Source of the DNA: Welwitschia mirabilis
Lineage: Eukaryota > Gnetophyta > Gnetopsida > Welwitschiales
Reading direction: 5' to 3'
Length of the DNA stretch: 61,992 nt
NCBI GenBank assembly: GCA_051453625.1
Contig: JBOZIK010000001.1
Span: 68,671,876 to 68,733,867 of the forward strand
Below are positions 1 to 11,640 of the stretch, piece after piece (position 1 is the first letter of the stretch; every line of letters begins with the position of its first letter). Under the pieces are notes generated by a model, which worked only from the letters and a program-made list of their open reading frames with translations, did not search any database and was not told the origin of the DNA. Both the position numbers and the translations under genes were made by a program.

Positions 1-9
1 AAATATTAA

Positions 10-48
<39 letters not shown>

Positions 49-405
49 TTTTTTTATAGTTTTTAAGTTATGATTTTTATATCTTTTAATGGTTTTATTT
101 TATCTTATTGATTTGAAAAATATTTAAGGTAAGACCTAATATAAAGTTTGCATGAGATTGTATATTTTGAACATGTATTTAGGGAAGAACCAATTTTCAT
201 GAGAATAATATCAAGAAGTCATAAAAAATCCATTTTTGAAATTCTTGTCCCTTATGTCATTTAGACAATAAACTGAATAATACATAATCTTTCTCAAATT
301 CCATAAAGAAATTCTATAATAATAATTAATTACACTTACTAATTTGGCTTTATTCTATCCTTTGATACTTCTTTTGTTAGGGATGGATAAATTCTTAGTG
401 AGAGA
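1..405 (+). mobile_element. 3' internal end of a Tat/Athila-like retrotransposon
   Basis: No coding sequence is recognisable. The last 35 bases (about 370-405, TTTGTTAGGGATGG then TTAGTGAGAGA) line up with the tract just before the 3' LTR of element I (16,689-16,719, TTTGTCAGGGGCTG then AAGTGGAGG), including a purine-rich stretch in the polypurine-tract position. I infer that this is the non-coding 3' end of another copy whose 3' LTR follows at 406. Its body lies left of the window. Confidence 0.45.
12..42. repeat. (AT)n microsatellite
   Basis: An uninterrupted alternating AT run of about 31 bases near the left edge. It has no functional implication that I can support. Confidence 0.95.
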
Positions 406-1894
406 TGATCTTTTAAATCTAATTAATTATATTTAATAGTATGTTTAGACTATGTTTCAAGTATTTTTAGTAGGTTTCTAAGCCAAAGAGAAACAATCGA
501 AAGCTAAATTAAGATGATCATATAAATCATCAAATTTGAAGATGATAAACCTTTATCAGATACATTTCAGACTTTCTTACTTTTCAAAAACATTAGGGAC
601 CCAGTGTAGAATGATAGATGATGATTAGAAGACCAAAAGATAAAGAAAATTATATCATCCAATATGTCATCCAAATAACATGCTAGAATGATAGTCATTA
701 GAGCATCCCAATCAAATTTTGAAATCTAATCATGATAGAGGAAGTAAGAAAGAATGAAGAGAAGGCTATCATCCACTTAATCATCTAGATGATAGTTAAG
801 TAGATGATTATTAGCATTGATAAATAGAGAAAACAAGTTTCTACTAATAGAGGTACACGTGGTTATCTTAATGATACTCAAGATGAATAGAAAGATCTGA
901 AGATATAAAACTTATAATTTTTACTATAAGCAGTTATTCACCAAGTCATTCAAATGACACCTAGGGTAACACCAAGAAGATGAAGAGCTAAGTATTACAA
1001 ATAAGACATGTAGAAGACAAGAAACTATGAGAAGATAAAAGATCGATGGTCATCCACCTAGTCATGTAGATGATACCCAAGTAGACAACAAACATGAAGA
1101 ATACAAAACAAACTTTAATAATTATGTAATCATTGTTATGATCATATCTGATTATTTATGAATCTTTAGTGACTCTAATAGTCATTTTAAAATCTAGAAA
1201 TACCCTCCTTAGATTACTCATTTATCTATCTTGATTGCGTCAATTATTCTTATGATAACTTAAAGAGCAATTGAGTAAAAAAACCGTCCTAGTTGCAAAG
1301 GAGGATATTACTTGGTGTTGGGTGATGTTTTCTTCAGTAAGGAGTTCTTACTTTATAACCAAATTATTTTGTTACAAAGTAAGAACTCCTTATTAATTAT
1401 TCTTGTGATAAGTTAGCAAGTAATTAAGTAAAGAATCCATCTTACTTNNNNNNNNNNTGAGAATTTTGATTAATGAAATATTAGTTAAAGTGTTCTTTTT
1501 AAATTCTTCTTATCTACCTTATGGTTTATGTTGATTACTTTTAAGTAACAAATAATTGTAGTTAATATAGATCATAAGAGCCAACTTGAATGATAATAAG
1601 TTCATATACCTAATTAGAATTTTCATTTAGAATTACAACAATTTCTACATTGAATTCATCTTTGCATTCCGCATTTCGTTCATTGCATTGAACTTTAATA
1701 ATAATTTATTTAAAATCTATTGAACCAATCTTTTTACTTTCCCTCTTATAATTCCTATACTTAAATTATGATAAGTATGTTAACTCCCACATATTAGTGA
1801 TTTGTGTGTGTTTTATTAAAGATTTATAGGTACAAAGATAAAATATTTATTTGAACGATTATTAAATTTATCATATAATTTACACATTGACACT
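406..1894 (+). mobile_element. LTR, Tat/Athila-like family (copy -1)
   Basis: The LTR boundaries are by homology. The start, TGATC then TTTAATAG, lines up with other LTR starts of this family (16,724; 5,570). The middle shares the 'TTGGTGTTGGG...TCTTC' block (about 1,312) and 'TTATGGTTTATGTT' (about 1,518). The end (about 1,660-1,894) shares 'GCATTTCGTTCATTGCATT' and the terminal ACACAT block with the LTR at 5,570-6,781. The copy includes a 10-N gap and is longer than its relatives (about 1.05-1.2 kb), so small insertions are likely. Two TCATC/GATGA palindromes lie at 769-807 and 1,050-1,086. It may be a 3' LTR of a copy to the left; no target duplication was found. Confidence 0.55.
1448..1457. 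other. Assembly gap (10 N)
   Basis: A run of ten N inside an LTR, probably a nominal-size gap. Confidence 0.99.
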
Positions 1895-2760
1895 CTTCAT
1901 AGGATGAATCATGAATGGAGTCTTTACAAAAGTTTTTATCTTCATTAATATTACTATTATAGCCTTCCTCATAAGGTTATAGAAATGATAATGGTTGTGG
2001 TATAAAGATAGGTTCAGTTTTAATGTTGTGCCTTTTATTAATATTGCTTATTGATTCATCCTATGTTGTATAGCTTTTTAATTTGTAGTCTTTCTTAAAG
2101 ATTGTTCATTTTCAACTATTTAATCATCGTTTGATGTGTATAATATTAATTTAAAGTATAGCTTACTTACACATAGTAATTCACTTTCTAATGCATTTTA
2201 AAACTTAAGGTCTTCTTGTCTTTCCTCATAGATTTCTTCATAGAACCCTTCATGTATTTCTTCCTCATTTGTAAAGCATATAGCTTGGATTTCATTCATT
2301 TATTATCATTAATCATTTTAAATTTATTGAGGCTCTTAGGTTCTTGAAATGTTAAAAGGTTTTCTTCTTGTTGTTATTGGTTAAGAGCCCTTAAGATTTA
2401 AGCATTGGTCTTAGTTCTTTGCTAAAGAATTTGTTCAATATTTTTCTTGATTTTATTAGTGGTTTCTTTTAAAGTGTGAATGGAATTAAGACATATTGGA
2501 AGATATTTAGGTAACACCTTATTCAAAAAAAGGTAAAAAGATTTGTGAGGTATAGGAAGATGAAGGATGTTGATAAAATGATGAAAAATATGGAAAAGAA
2601 GATAAATGGTAAGGGTTATAAGAGGTAGTAGAGGATATTAAACTTCTATTATTTGATTTATGGATTTTCATATTTAAAATTATAAAGGAATTGATCTCAA
2701 TATGTATGGGATTGAAGATACTCTCAAAACATCTATGTAGTATCAAAATAATTTAAGGAT
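1895..2760 (-). pseudogene. Repeat R, copy 1: unidentified minus-strand ORF remnant
   Basis: I do not recognise this family. On the minus strand, 2,519-2,746 is open for 75 codons (tail rich in Ser, Tyr, Pro, Phe). Downstream (2,180-2,500) a frame interrupted by in-frame stops reads through a Gln/Asn-rich tract ending ENLLTFQEPKSLNKFKM, then an acidic Glu-rich tract. The last third (1,920-2,180) includes YTSNDD and NKRHNIKTEPIF. The same order and similar peptides occur in copy 2 (17,784-18,345 followed by 9,866-10,133), which argues for a once-translated minus-strand protein of several hundred residues. It could be an extra antisense ORF of a Tat-lineage retroelement or part of another element. 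No catalytic motif is visible. Confidence 0.45.
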
Positions 2761-2814
2761 TATGGATGATATAAGTTGTAGTAAAGGGAGTTATCTAGAG
2801 TTTTTCTAAGTTGA

Positions 2815-3240
2815 AAGAAATATCCTATTGATCCACCTATTGATGTTTGCTATAAATCCTATTGATCCACCTATCAATTTAACTTATAGACTTGAATGAA
2901 AATCTTAGAACTTGATTGGTGTAACTTGACCATTTAGATGAAAAATGTACTTTTTCCTTACATCGTTAACTCATTCATAAAGTCCAAGTCAAGTTCAGAC
3001 ATGATAAAAAGATTATTCATAAGTAATTTTAACTTGGTCAACTTATTTTTTTATATAATACTCAAGTACACTTTTTACATAATAAGTTAATGTCTAAATG
3101 GTTAGGTCCTTATCTTATAGAAAATGTATAGAAAATGTACATTCAAATGGCTTAGTTGAAATCTCTGATCCAAACACTAGATAAATTCAAAAGTCAATGG
3201 ACAAAGGTTAAAAATTTATGAGTCATTTGCTGATTAAATC
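2815..3240 (+). pseudogene. Element 0: integrase C-terminal remnant of Ty3/gypsy pol
   Basis: Plus-strand fragments match the end of a Tat/Athila-type polyprotein. A fragment reading PIDVCYKSY lies at about 2,840. KLMSKWLGPYLIENV (3,084-3,128) corresponds to the conserved K-L-x-S-x-W-x-G-P-F block. VNGQRLK (3,193-3,213) is the usual tail motif. The frame shifts and carries stops throughout. The homologous stretch in element II is 53,480-53,940. Nothing of gag, RT or the integrase core is found upstream, so element 0 is a 3' remnant. Confidence 0.7.
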
Positions 3241-3657
3241 TTAAACATGATAGAAGAACTTATCTTGGAAGCCCCTCTCAATGAGGAGGATCTTTCCCTT
3301 GCCATTATCTAAATTCCTTCTTAACTCATTTATTTAGTTAACATGATGTTATCATTTGAATATCTTAAACTTAACTTATGTATTTACTTTAGGAAGTTCC
3401 CATGATTAGTAATATTTTACTTGGGTATTTTAAATGATAATATTGGCTTTTTCTAATCTTAAGACATTTGTATGTCTATAAATTTTATTTTAAAGGAAGA
3501 TGCTTTGGTTCTTTTATTCTTTTTTAATTATGTAAGTAATTAGTTATTTTGGCATGTTCTTCTTATTAATCATCTCTTTTCTTTATTTTTATTCTTACAA
3601 GTACTTGGTCAAGTTGAATGTTACCTTTAAAGAAGAAAAAAAAGCAGAGAGAGCGAG

Positions 3658-3706
3658 NNNNNNNNNNNNNNNNNNNNNNNNNNNNNNNNNNNNNNNNNNN
3701 NNNNNN
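3658..3706. other. Assembly gap (49 N)
   Basis: An N run directly after a GAGAGCGAG purine tract in the element 0 spacer. The equivalent place in element II (54,343-54,375) is a G-rich/(GA)n tract followed by a 790-N gap, so this position is hard to assemble. Confidence 0.99.
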
Positions 3707-3884
3707 CAAACCATGATCATTCAGACTTAAACTAAAACATGGTCCTCATACCAAGGTAAATTTTCCCAAAAGAGGCCTTTGGTAGTGCAATATAGCAGCT
3801 ATGGGAACTTCACTGGGAGGTCAGTTAGCCATGCTATGCGGGTTTTTACCCATTTGATAGTGGTTTTACTCCCCTCATCATGGT

Positions 3885-4120
3885 AGAATAAAATTATACT
3901 CAGAGACTACAATATTAGTGATGTCCTTGGTATCATCAAAGGCATTGTTTATNNNNNNNNNNNNNNNNNNNNNNNNNNNNNNNNNNNNNNNNNNNNNNNN
4001 NNNNNNNNNNNNNNNNNNNNNNNNNNNNNNNNNNNNNNNNNNNNNNNNNNNNAGAATAAAATTATACTCAGAGACTACAATATTAGTGATGTCCTTGGTA
4101 TCATCAAAGGCATTGTTTAT
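3885..4120. repeat. Identical 68-bp ends flanking a 100-N gap (likely unmerged overlap)
   Basis: Bases 3,885-3,952 and 4,053-4,120 are identical over 68 bp (from AGAATAAAATTATACT to GGCATTGTTTAT) and abut both sides of an exactly 100-N gap (3,953-4,052). Perfect identity ending at the gap edges is what two overlapping contig ends look like when the overlap was not collapsed. The real sequence probably contains this 68 bp once and no gap. Confidence 0.9.
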
Positions 4121-5569
4121 TTTCTAGGATCATTTTATTTATTTATAATGCTTCCACATGACCACTTTACTTTTTTAAATTCTAGTATTATTTTGAGATG
4201 ATAGCTTGTAAGTTTCTATCTTAATAGATTTTTATCTTATCATTCATTGTTTGAAAACATTTGACATACTTTATATTATCATCATCATTGCCTATGTGAG
4301 TGGTACTTTCTGAGTTTTTACATACTGTTATGCATCTTTTATAAAGTGATTTATGATTGTTACTAAGGGAATTTGTTAGGTTAGAATTTAGGGTAAGTAA
4401 GCAATCTTCTTTCTATTCCTAGTTGTCTAGTTTTATTTTATTTTTCTTTAGATATTTTATTTTATTTTTCAAAGTCATTTCCCATACTTTTTTGGCATAA
4501 TATTATGGATCTAATCCTTTTTTAGTTTCTTATTGTTGTTTTCTTATTATTTTCATATGGCTTGTTGTCTTTATTTTTGACAGGTTATCATGATTTCGTA
4601 AGTTATAGTTCTTTTTTTTCCATGATCTTAGGAACATTTGAGGAGTCTTTGAGCATTAATTATTTCTACATAGTGCATTTTTTTCTTTTCTACATTCCTT
4701 TTACATAGATCTCTCTTCACCATGATAATGTTTTTTAGAATAAATTTTTCACTTTCTCCTTTCTTTCTATTTTTTCTACTGCTTTTCTTATTCTTGTTTG
4801 CTTTTTGACTTTTTCTAGTTTTTCCTTTCCTTCTAAACAAATTATCTTATGATTGTCATCCCATGTTTATCATTCTCATAATAGCTGAGATGACACTCTT
4901 TCTTTTTCTTCTATGAAATTTGGGATGTCTTTCTTTACCTATGTGAGGGCAGAACATCTTTCTAAGCATTCTTCTATGATTTTGAGAAAAAAATTTAAAA
5001 TTAGAAGGATCATGTTTTGAGCTTTCATGATACATATCTATGATGGATTGTTTAGATGAGACTTCTGGTTACTTGAATAAAATTCATGGACTTTATTTTG
5101 TAGGAGCATAATAGCACATTCATAGAGTTTTCTTATGGCTATGTTTTAGATTGTCTAAAATGAAAAAAATGCTATATTTACTCTTGTACCTTTCACATTT
5201 TTTATTACACTAATGAACTTAAATGCATTATTCTTTTAAGATTATCATTACTTGAGTTTTCACATCAGTTTTTCACATGATTATTTTGAGATTATGCATA
5301 CACATTACCATTTTCTGAGCTATTATTTTTACATTTTATGATTCTTGTATGTACATGACATTCATTCATTCTATAGTGATGTGCTTAAGTAGGGGCTTAG
5401 GGAAATGTTAGTATTTATATTGGCTAATTGGTTTTTTATATTTATTATTACATGATTAAATTGAACTTAATGTACATCTTTCTAGTTTTTATTTATCTCA
5501 GTTAAACTTGCTCATAATATAGTTGATTACTTACTTTGTCATGGACTGACAAGGCTAAGTAAAAAAATA

Positions 5570-6781
5570 TGTTACATAATAATTTCTAGGAATTTGATAG
5601 TGTATTTTGAGCAATTTTGTAGGATATTATATAGGTTTGAACGCAATATTAATGATTATGAAGAACTGATATGATGATCACCAAAACATATGATTCTTAG
5701 CATATTTCTAGGTATTTCAAGTTTTTCTAATACTTTATACTTTGGAAGAAGGATTTACCATGTAGAATATTGACTTCATTTTGATATTAACTATGAGAAA
5801 GCCTATCATCCCCTCTGTTGTCTCTATAATAGGCAGGATGCTAGCACTACTAACATTGATAGAGGTTATGAAGTTGATAGTAGGGCTAAAGCTAATGGAT
5901 CACCATTTGACATATCCATGATAGTTAGGATGACAACTATTTTCTATGAGGAAAAGAATTACCTTTGTAATGGGGTCATATGATCTATTTGTGATGTTAG
6001 GGTTTCTTCTCTAACTTCTAGGGTTGAGCTTCTAGAACTTTAATGTAAAACTATAAATACCTTTTCTTTCTTTCACTTTTATTTTCTATCTTATGATGGA
6101 AGACTGAAGGATAAGAGATTCATACAATAGCTACAGCAAGAAGTTACCCTTGGTGTTAGGCTGAGTATCCTCCATTGAGGAGCTACTAATTTGCTATAAG
6201 TGGATGTAAAACTTTTATGATCAATTCAAATACTATTTTCATTATAAATATGTTTATGTTCCTTATGGTTTAAGTTGTTTATAGTTTAGTGACAATTCTA
6301 TAATTTATTTATGTCATAAGGGTAACCTTTATTAAGGTTGATTTTGTTAGTTCAGATTTGTACTATTATGTCATTTCAAATCCATATTGCATTATCCATA
6401 TTATATTCAACAATTTTGATAGTTTATGTGGCTAGAAACAAGTAATAAAACTATTCCTAGTTGATTTAAGTTATACAGAAATAGTTCTTATGGTAGGAGG
6501 ATTAATGTCCAAGTAGAACTCATTCCATTTGCATTTCGTTCATTACATTTCACCTTTTATCTTGCATTGCATTTTTCATTGTTATTTACTCTCATTTGTT
6601 AAAAGGAAAAAGACAAAAAATAATCTTGAAAATCAATTCTTTAACTCTAAGCCTAGTGCCTTCAATGGATTATGACATTCGAGTTAGCTCCCATCTATAC
6701 TAGTATGTGTGTTTTGCAAGTATTATGATTTATAGGTTTTACCTAAAGGACTTAAGGATTGTACAAATTCACACAATAATA
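5570..6781 (+). mobile_element. Element 0: 3' LTR (Tat/Athila-like)
   Basis: The LTR starts TGTTACATAA after the conserved pre-LTR tract. Its end, at 6,781, aligns without gaps to the 5' LTR end of element II (47,954), with the terminal AACA now AATA. It contains a palindrome (5,804-5,840), a TATA box (6,052-6,059), the family block CTTGGTGTTAGGCTGAG (6,149-6,165) and 'TTCGTTCATTACATTTCA' near 6,535. No clean 5-bp target duplication can be assigned because the left end of the element is missing. Confidence 0.7.
6052..6059 (+). promoter_or_regulatory. TATA box of element 0 LTR
   Basis: TATAAATA, about 480 bp into the LTR and about 90 bp before the conserved 'TTGGTGTTAGG' block. Equivalent boxes lie at 10,597 and 17,190 in element I. 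Confidence 0.6.
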
Positions 6782-7698
6782 ACTGATTTTTTTAGTCCTT
6801 GTAATCCTTTATAGCCCTTCATAAGCGTGGAATTATGAATGAATGTACCCATCAAACGATAGTGACTATGATATCTCAAAAGTAACTTCAAACAACTCAC
6901 TTGTTTATGAAAGAACTTTATAATAAAGTAGTTTCATCTAAATATTACTAATATAATTTTAATATGAATTAATAATGAAATAATAAAAATCACTTAAGAA
7001 CTAACTGCAACTAAGGATTGCTAATATCAAGTGAATTATACATTAATAATGAAAGGATGAAAAATAATTTTTGTATTAAAAATATAAAAATATACATTAC
7101 ATCAAAAGAAGAGAGATGAAGATGAAGAATTCCTCAACTAGCCTTAGAACAATATACCCCCAAGAAAAATGATTAGAACACATGATGTCTTAGTACTCTA
7201 AGTCTTTCCCCATATTAAGAGAACTAAAATATCCATTACAATAGGGGATCAAAGCCCTTTTATATATGAGGGAAGGCTTAGAGAGCTTTATCATGATCTA
7301 TTAGATGTATGATTATATCAAGGATGTTATGTTTAGATGGTTACTTAAAAAGGAACTTAAAACTTTTGACATATAGCCTTAATAAAGGATTCCTTTATCT
7401 TTATATAGAAAATAAATGATGACATGTCCCTGGAGTAATGTTGACGTTGTCAATAGATACCATATCATAAATCTTATATGTAATCATCCTTGTTATTACC
7501 ACATGTTTTTATGACATGTCATTTTGTATTTTTGCCATGTGTTATCAATTTTGGAGATTTATTGTAGATCAATTTTGACTTATTCCATAGATTAAAAATG
7601 ATGAACTTTCAAAACAAATGCAAAAACTTGAGTTTTAAGTGTGTTAGCCTTAGAAGACTAGTAGCAACAAAAGTCTTAGATGGTGGAGCTAACATTAT
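6782..7698. other. Unassigned stretch; short R-like tract and a minus-strand TATA-like site
   Basis: Bases 6,812-6,850 (CCCTTCATAAGCGTGG...) resemble the beginning of repeat R at 1,894-1,925. Reading the minus strand, CATATATAAAAGGGC near 7,257-7,271 looks like an LTR or gene TATA box, followed by pyrimidine-rich sequence at lower coordinates. No pol motif or splice structure supports a gene, so the element it belongs to is not identified. Confidence 0.3.
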
Positions 7699-8870
7699 TT
7701 GCTAAAACATCCTCAACTTTTTTAATGTTCCTCTAAAGGCCATAATATACCTACTTTTGTTAGGAAAAGTTTATATTTTTATGAGAAAAATAGAAAGGAT
7801 AGAAAAATCATTTTATGATAAAATAATGAAATTTAATGATTTTCCTATGCTAAATTAATTAACTATACTTGCTTAGAATGCTAATTTTTTTCATGGAAAC
7901 AGATCTTCTAATCAGACGTTCATTATTATGACAAAAAGTTTATAAAGAAGTGATTAAACATGGAAAAATTAACTAAGTGAAAATGTTTAAGTATGGAAAT
8001 GGTATCATTTTAACAAACTTTTGATTAATTTTCAACAAATAAGGCATCAAAATTAAAAAGCATTTTGTAAACGTAGATGGCATATCCCTAACCAAAATTA
8101 AAATTTATTATTAAAGTTATAATGATGGAAAATTTAATATAAAACTTTTGTAGCATAAGTCAACATGTTTAAAAAAAAGATTTTACATGGATTTTCATAT
8201 AAGGACAACAAATAATTTTGATGTAACTACTTAAGGAAAAACACAATGCAATTTAAAGAAAAATAAATCACGAAACCTAATGGAAATTGCATCATATACA
8301 AATTTAAAGATAGAATACCTAATTTAATAACCAAATTTATTAAAAGCTTTTTCAAATTTTAGATTAAAATTAAAATGGATTACACTATAAGACAAATGAG
8401 ATATCTTCTAAGTAAACTTTTGAGTAATTAAAAATCAGTTAAGAAAATTTTTAGGTACATAAGTTAAAGAGTGTAAACATAAAAGTGTCTCCAAATCCAC
8501 CTTTTTCATTGTAATTTTTACCTTTTCTATAGTTATACTTTATTCCTTGTTTTAAGTATTTATATCAACTTATGTATTTAGTATTATGACATCTTCTTCT
8601 AACAAAGTTAAGCATATTGATGTATGAAGGAGTTAACGTTATATTGCTAATGAATGTTTATAGCCCTAATGTAGTTAAAAATGTCATAAATTAAATCATT
8701 AGAGCCTCACTACAAGTAAGCATATAAAGCCTTAATGTAGTTGACTAAACCTAATTTTAATTAATTAATGTACAATGAGGTTATGGAGAGGAGTTTTTTT
8801 TTAAATTACTCCTTTTCATATTCAATAAATTTTAATGCACATGAAGGGTTCATTATCTTATTAGTCTAAT
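7699..8870 (+). mobile_element. Copia-type LTR fragment related to the LTR at 27,869
   Basis: Bases 8,500-8,780 align in order with 28,990-29,260 of the copia 5' LTR: 'AGTTAAGCAT', 'TATTGCTAATGAATGTTTATAG' against 'ATTGCTAGTGAGCATTTATAA', and 'AATGTAGTTGA'. The left end is uncertain; TTGCTAAAACATCCT (7,699) may match TGTTAACACATCCT at 27,869. No internal copia sequence was recognised on either side, so this is a solo or truncated LTR. Confidence 0.45.
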
Positions 8871-9865
8871 CAACATAAATCTTATCCTTATGAAATTCTT
8901 TAAGAACATGAAACATAGCATAAAAGTGGATCTTACCTTTGTTCAACCACATTCTCAAAATAGAAGACCTTAAGTGAAACTAATCTTAACAAGTTAATTC
9001 AAAAATAAACAAAACCTTTTCTTTAAAAACTAGAAGTAAACTTAGATTTTATATAATTTGTAATAACAAGGTAATCATTTATTATAAGTTTATTCATTAA
9101 GGATCATTAATTAGAATAGTTTAATCTTAGAAACTCATAGATGAATGGAAGGGAAGGGCAGTTGATAAACTTTATTAGGAGCTACCAAAATCAAAGGAAT
9201 AGGTAATGGAATTTAAGATGATGGTGGTTAATTATGTGCTATGGGTGGTATTTGAAATTTCTTAATGAAAATGTTTAAAGTGATAATTATATAGGTAGTA
9301 GTGCTTAGATGGCTTAAGGTAAGAAACAACATTAAGCATGAACATTTTTAGTATTTTAATTTGTTTTTCAAACCAAAATTCATCTTAAAAGAAAAATCTA
9401 CTATAAAAGATAAAACCAATTGAAAAGCACACAATAAAGCTAAAATTTTTAAAAGGGACTTTTCAAGGTAATGCATACATGAAGGCTTAAGATGATGAAT
9501 GCAAAGATTAAATGACAAACTAAAATTATGTAAAGCATTCAAGGATGAGAGAGAAACCTTATAGATGTTTATGCATGAATTTATAAAAATTGTGAGAAAA
9601 CCAACCAAGTAGTAAAATTAATACATTAAAAATAAAAAATCTCCTTTCCTTTATCCTATTTATTTTTATTAAGACATAATTCTAGGGTAAAAATAAAGAT
9701 AAAATTGGAGACCATTAGAGAAGATAAATGGTTATTAAGAAGAGTATTAAAAGATGGTTCCAAAGCTAAAGTTGATTTAATGTTTAATTCTTACTTAGAA
9801 GATAAAGATAAAAGTGACATTATTGGCTCAAGAAATTATTCATAAAAAATAAAGGATCTTCTTAA
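8871..9865. other. No recognisable feature
   Basis: A+T-rich DNA without LTR ends, pol motifs or a convincing frame. Bases 9,700-9,840 on the plus strand are open for about 45 codons (containing REDKWLLRRVLKDGSKAK) and look more coding-like than their surroundings, but I cannot assign a family. Confidence 0.3.
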
Positions 9866-10133
9866 GATGGGTTATGAATGAGGCTCTTTGTTAATGTTCT
9901 TCTCTTTATTAGTGTTTCTATTATACATTATTCCTCATGAGGTTGTATAAGTGATAATGGTTTTGTTTTAAAGATAGGTTTATTTTCAATGTTATTCCTT
10001 TTATTAAAGTCAATTATTGGTTCATCCTATATTATATAAGTTTCTAATTTATGATATTTATAAAATAGTTCCTTATTTTTAATTGATTGATCATCATTTG
10101 ATGTGTTTAATCCTACTTTAAAGTATAACCTAC
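9866..10133 (-). pseudogene. Repeat R, copy 2, left part (minus-strand C-terminal portion)
   Basis: Matches 1,895-2,165 of R copy 1. On the minus strand it is open across most of its length, with LYFKVGLNTSNDDQS, DFNKRNNIENKPIF and PLSLIQPHEE, interrupted only by isolated stops. The match ends exactly at the target duplication CCTAC (10,129-10,133) of element I and resumes after CCCAC at 17,784. Joined, the flanks read ...AGTATAA-CCYAC-TTACTCATAG, as in uninterrupted copy 1 (AGTATAGCTTACTTACACATAG). Its product is unknown. Confidence 0.55.
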
Positions 10134-11184
10134 TATTATGCTGCCAATTTATGGATATTTAATGGGTTTTATGATTTGTTTTGCTAGAGTTTTATATAGG
10201 TTTAAGTGCAATTCTGAGGATTTTGGAGATACAAGAGGAAATCTCAAAAATGTGCAGTTATTATCCAAATTTGATACATTAAAGGGACTTTCCAATGAAT
10301 AGAGCTTTTCATGATAAAATTGCATTCTTTGCAAGAAAATCATTAAAGTAGACCATCATCCCCTTTGTCATCCCCACGATAGAAAGGACGATGACTGCTT
10401 ACATGAACTACTAAGTCATCACTTTAAAGATATTTTGTAATAGTCTGTCGTTCCCCATCTCATCTAGATGACAGCCTAGACAACACTGATATGTAACTAT
10501 CACTAATATATTCTCTTAGCCATTTTGTCTATTTCCAAGTTCCTAATGAGTGCACGCAACTATACCTTCGGTCTATCTGTTTCTATTGTATTTTCCTATA
10601 AATAAGTCCCTCTTCGACTCTCCTTTCTGTCTTCAATGCACTATAGATTCTCATGACAGGAAAGCAAAGGGTAGCAGTTCTATCTTATAAGTTGTAGAAA
10701 GACAAGCACTTGGTGGAGGGCTGAGTATCTTCCATTGAGACCTGGATATTTTGTAATCCAGATATTGTTACCATTTTAATATAAATTTTGGTTTTATTTT
10801 ATGTTTGCATTGTAGGATTTCTTATGTTCCTTATAGTCTAATGTTGCCCAAGATCTCTTGACAATTTCTTGGGTGATATAGATTTTCAACGGTAGCCTTT
10901 ATTAAGAAGAAAAACAAGTACGGTTAGGATTCATTTGCATTACATGTTAGTTTAGATTATATATTTACATGATAGTTTATCTTTTTACATTGTTATTCAT
11001 TATTTCTAGTTCCTATTTAATTGTAAAAGCAACATAAGTCCCTTATGGATAGACTTTAATAAGATATGACATTTTGGGTTACTCCCACTATATTAGCATA
11101 GTGTATTATGCATAATATCTATTCTGATTACTAATGACAATATCTGTTTGAACATAAAAGTATACATAAATACATACTACAACA
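10134..11184 (+). mobile_element. Element I 5' LTR
   Basis: Homologous along its length to 16,724-17,778. The first 33 bases align without gaps to the 3' LTR start with 11 differences, 10 of them transitions; the canonical TG start has become TA. It ends ...CTACAACA, three bases before the primer site. It contains two TCATC/GATGA palindromes (10,355-10,394 and 10,447-10,484), a TATA box and the block 'CTTGGTGGAGGGCTGAGTAT'. Confidence 0.85.
10597..10604 (+). promoter_or_regulatory. TATA box, element I 5' LTR
   Basis: TATAAATA in the context TTTTCC-TATAAATA-AGTCCC, kept in the 3' LTR at 17,190-17,197. Probable core promoter of the genomic RNA. Confidence 0.65.
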
Positions 11185-11187
11185 AAT

Positions 11188-11205
11188 TGGCACCATTGTT
11201 GGGGA
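11188..11205 (+). promoter_or_regulatory. Primer-binding site, tRNA-Asp type
   Basis: TGGCACCATTGTTGGGGA matches the usual Tat/Athila primer site TGGCGCCGTTGCCGGGGA at 14 of 18 positions; all four differences are transitions. It lies three bases after the 5' LTR end, the same spacing as in element II. Confidence 0.85.
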
Positions 11206-11640
11206 AGTCTATCGAAAAGTACAAAGGTTATCATCATTTAGATAAGTATTCTAGTTATGTATTTGTATGGAGTTGTATTTTTTAATTAGAATCTTTAGGT
11301 TTTTTGTGTGCTGTATTTTAGATTCAAGTTTTTTGTTAAAAAGTTTTATCATCCCCATGACAGTCAAGATGATAGTGTGTATTTTTGGTTTTTAATTTAT
11401 TTTTGAATTGCAATTTTTTCTGTAATAAATTATTCTTTGTTGTCTCTAGTGATATCCAAACAAACAACTCGGTGATAACAGACATTTTCATATGTTTTTC
11501 TATTTTCTATTTGCATTTTAGTTTTGTTTATATATTTTTTTTATTTTCTTTGTGTGTCGTCTCTTTAGTCATCCACATGACAGATAGGACGATGGTTTGT
11601 TATTTTATGATCTATTTTTTGTTGTTTTCTTTTCACAGGA
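11206..11640 (+). mobile_element. Element I untranslated leader
   Basis: A T-rich, non-coding stretch between primer site and gag. It has two copies of the short palindrome (11,349-11,375 and 11,569-11,595). The element II leader is equally T-rich and also carries them (48,121-48,156; about 48,217; about 48,311). Confidence 0.6.

Larger units (their letters stand above)
3241..5569 (+). mobile_element. Element 0: 3' non-coding spacer between pol and LTR
   Basis: This long A+T-rich stretch has no credible reading frame. Blocks at 3,325-3,420, 3,770-3,900 and 4,240-4,420 match spacer blocks of element I (15,280-15,350; 15,655-15,760; 15,945-16,090) and element II (54,040-54,130; 55,166-55,500) in the same order. 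Large spacers after pol are usual in Tat/Athila elements. Just before the LTR, GGACTGACAAGGCTAAGT (5,543-5,560) is the conserved pre-LTR tract, but the purine tract here has become A-rich. Confidence 0.6.

Noticed and set aside
1895-2760. Repeat R as an integrated plant pararetrovirus fragment
   Set aside because: No movement-protein, coat zinc-finger, protease or RT motif can be read; the resemblance is only compositional (Gln/Glu-rich helical tract).
3918-4127. 69-codon ORF with repeated ends
   Set aside because: Created by the duplicated 68-bp contig ends around a 100-N gap.
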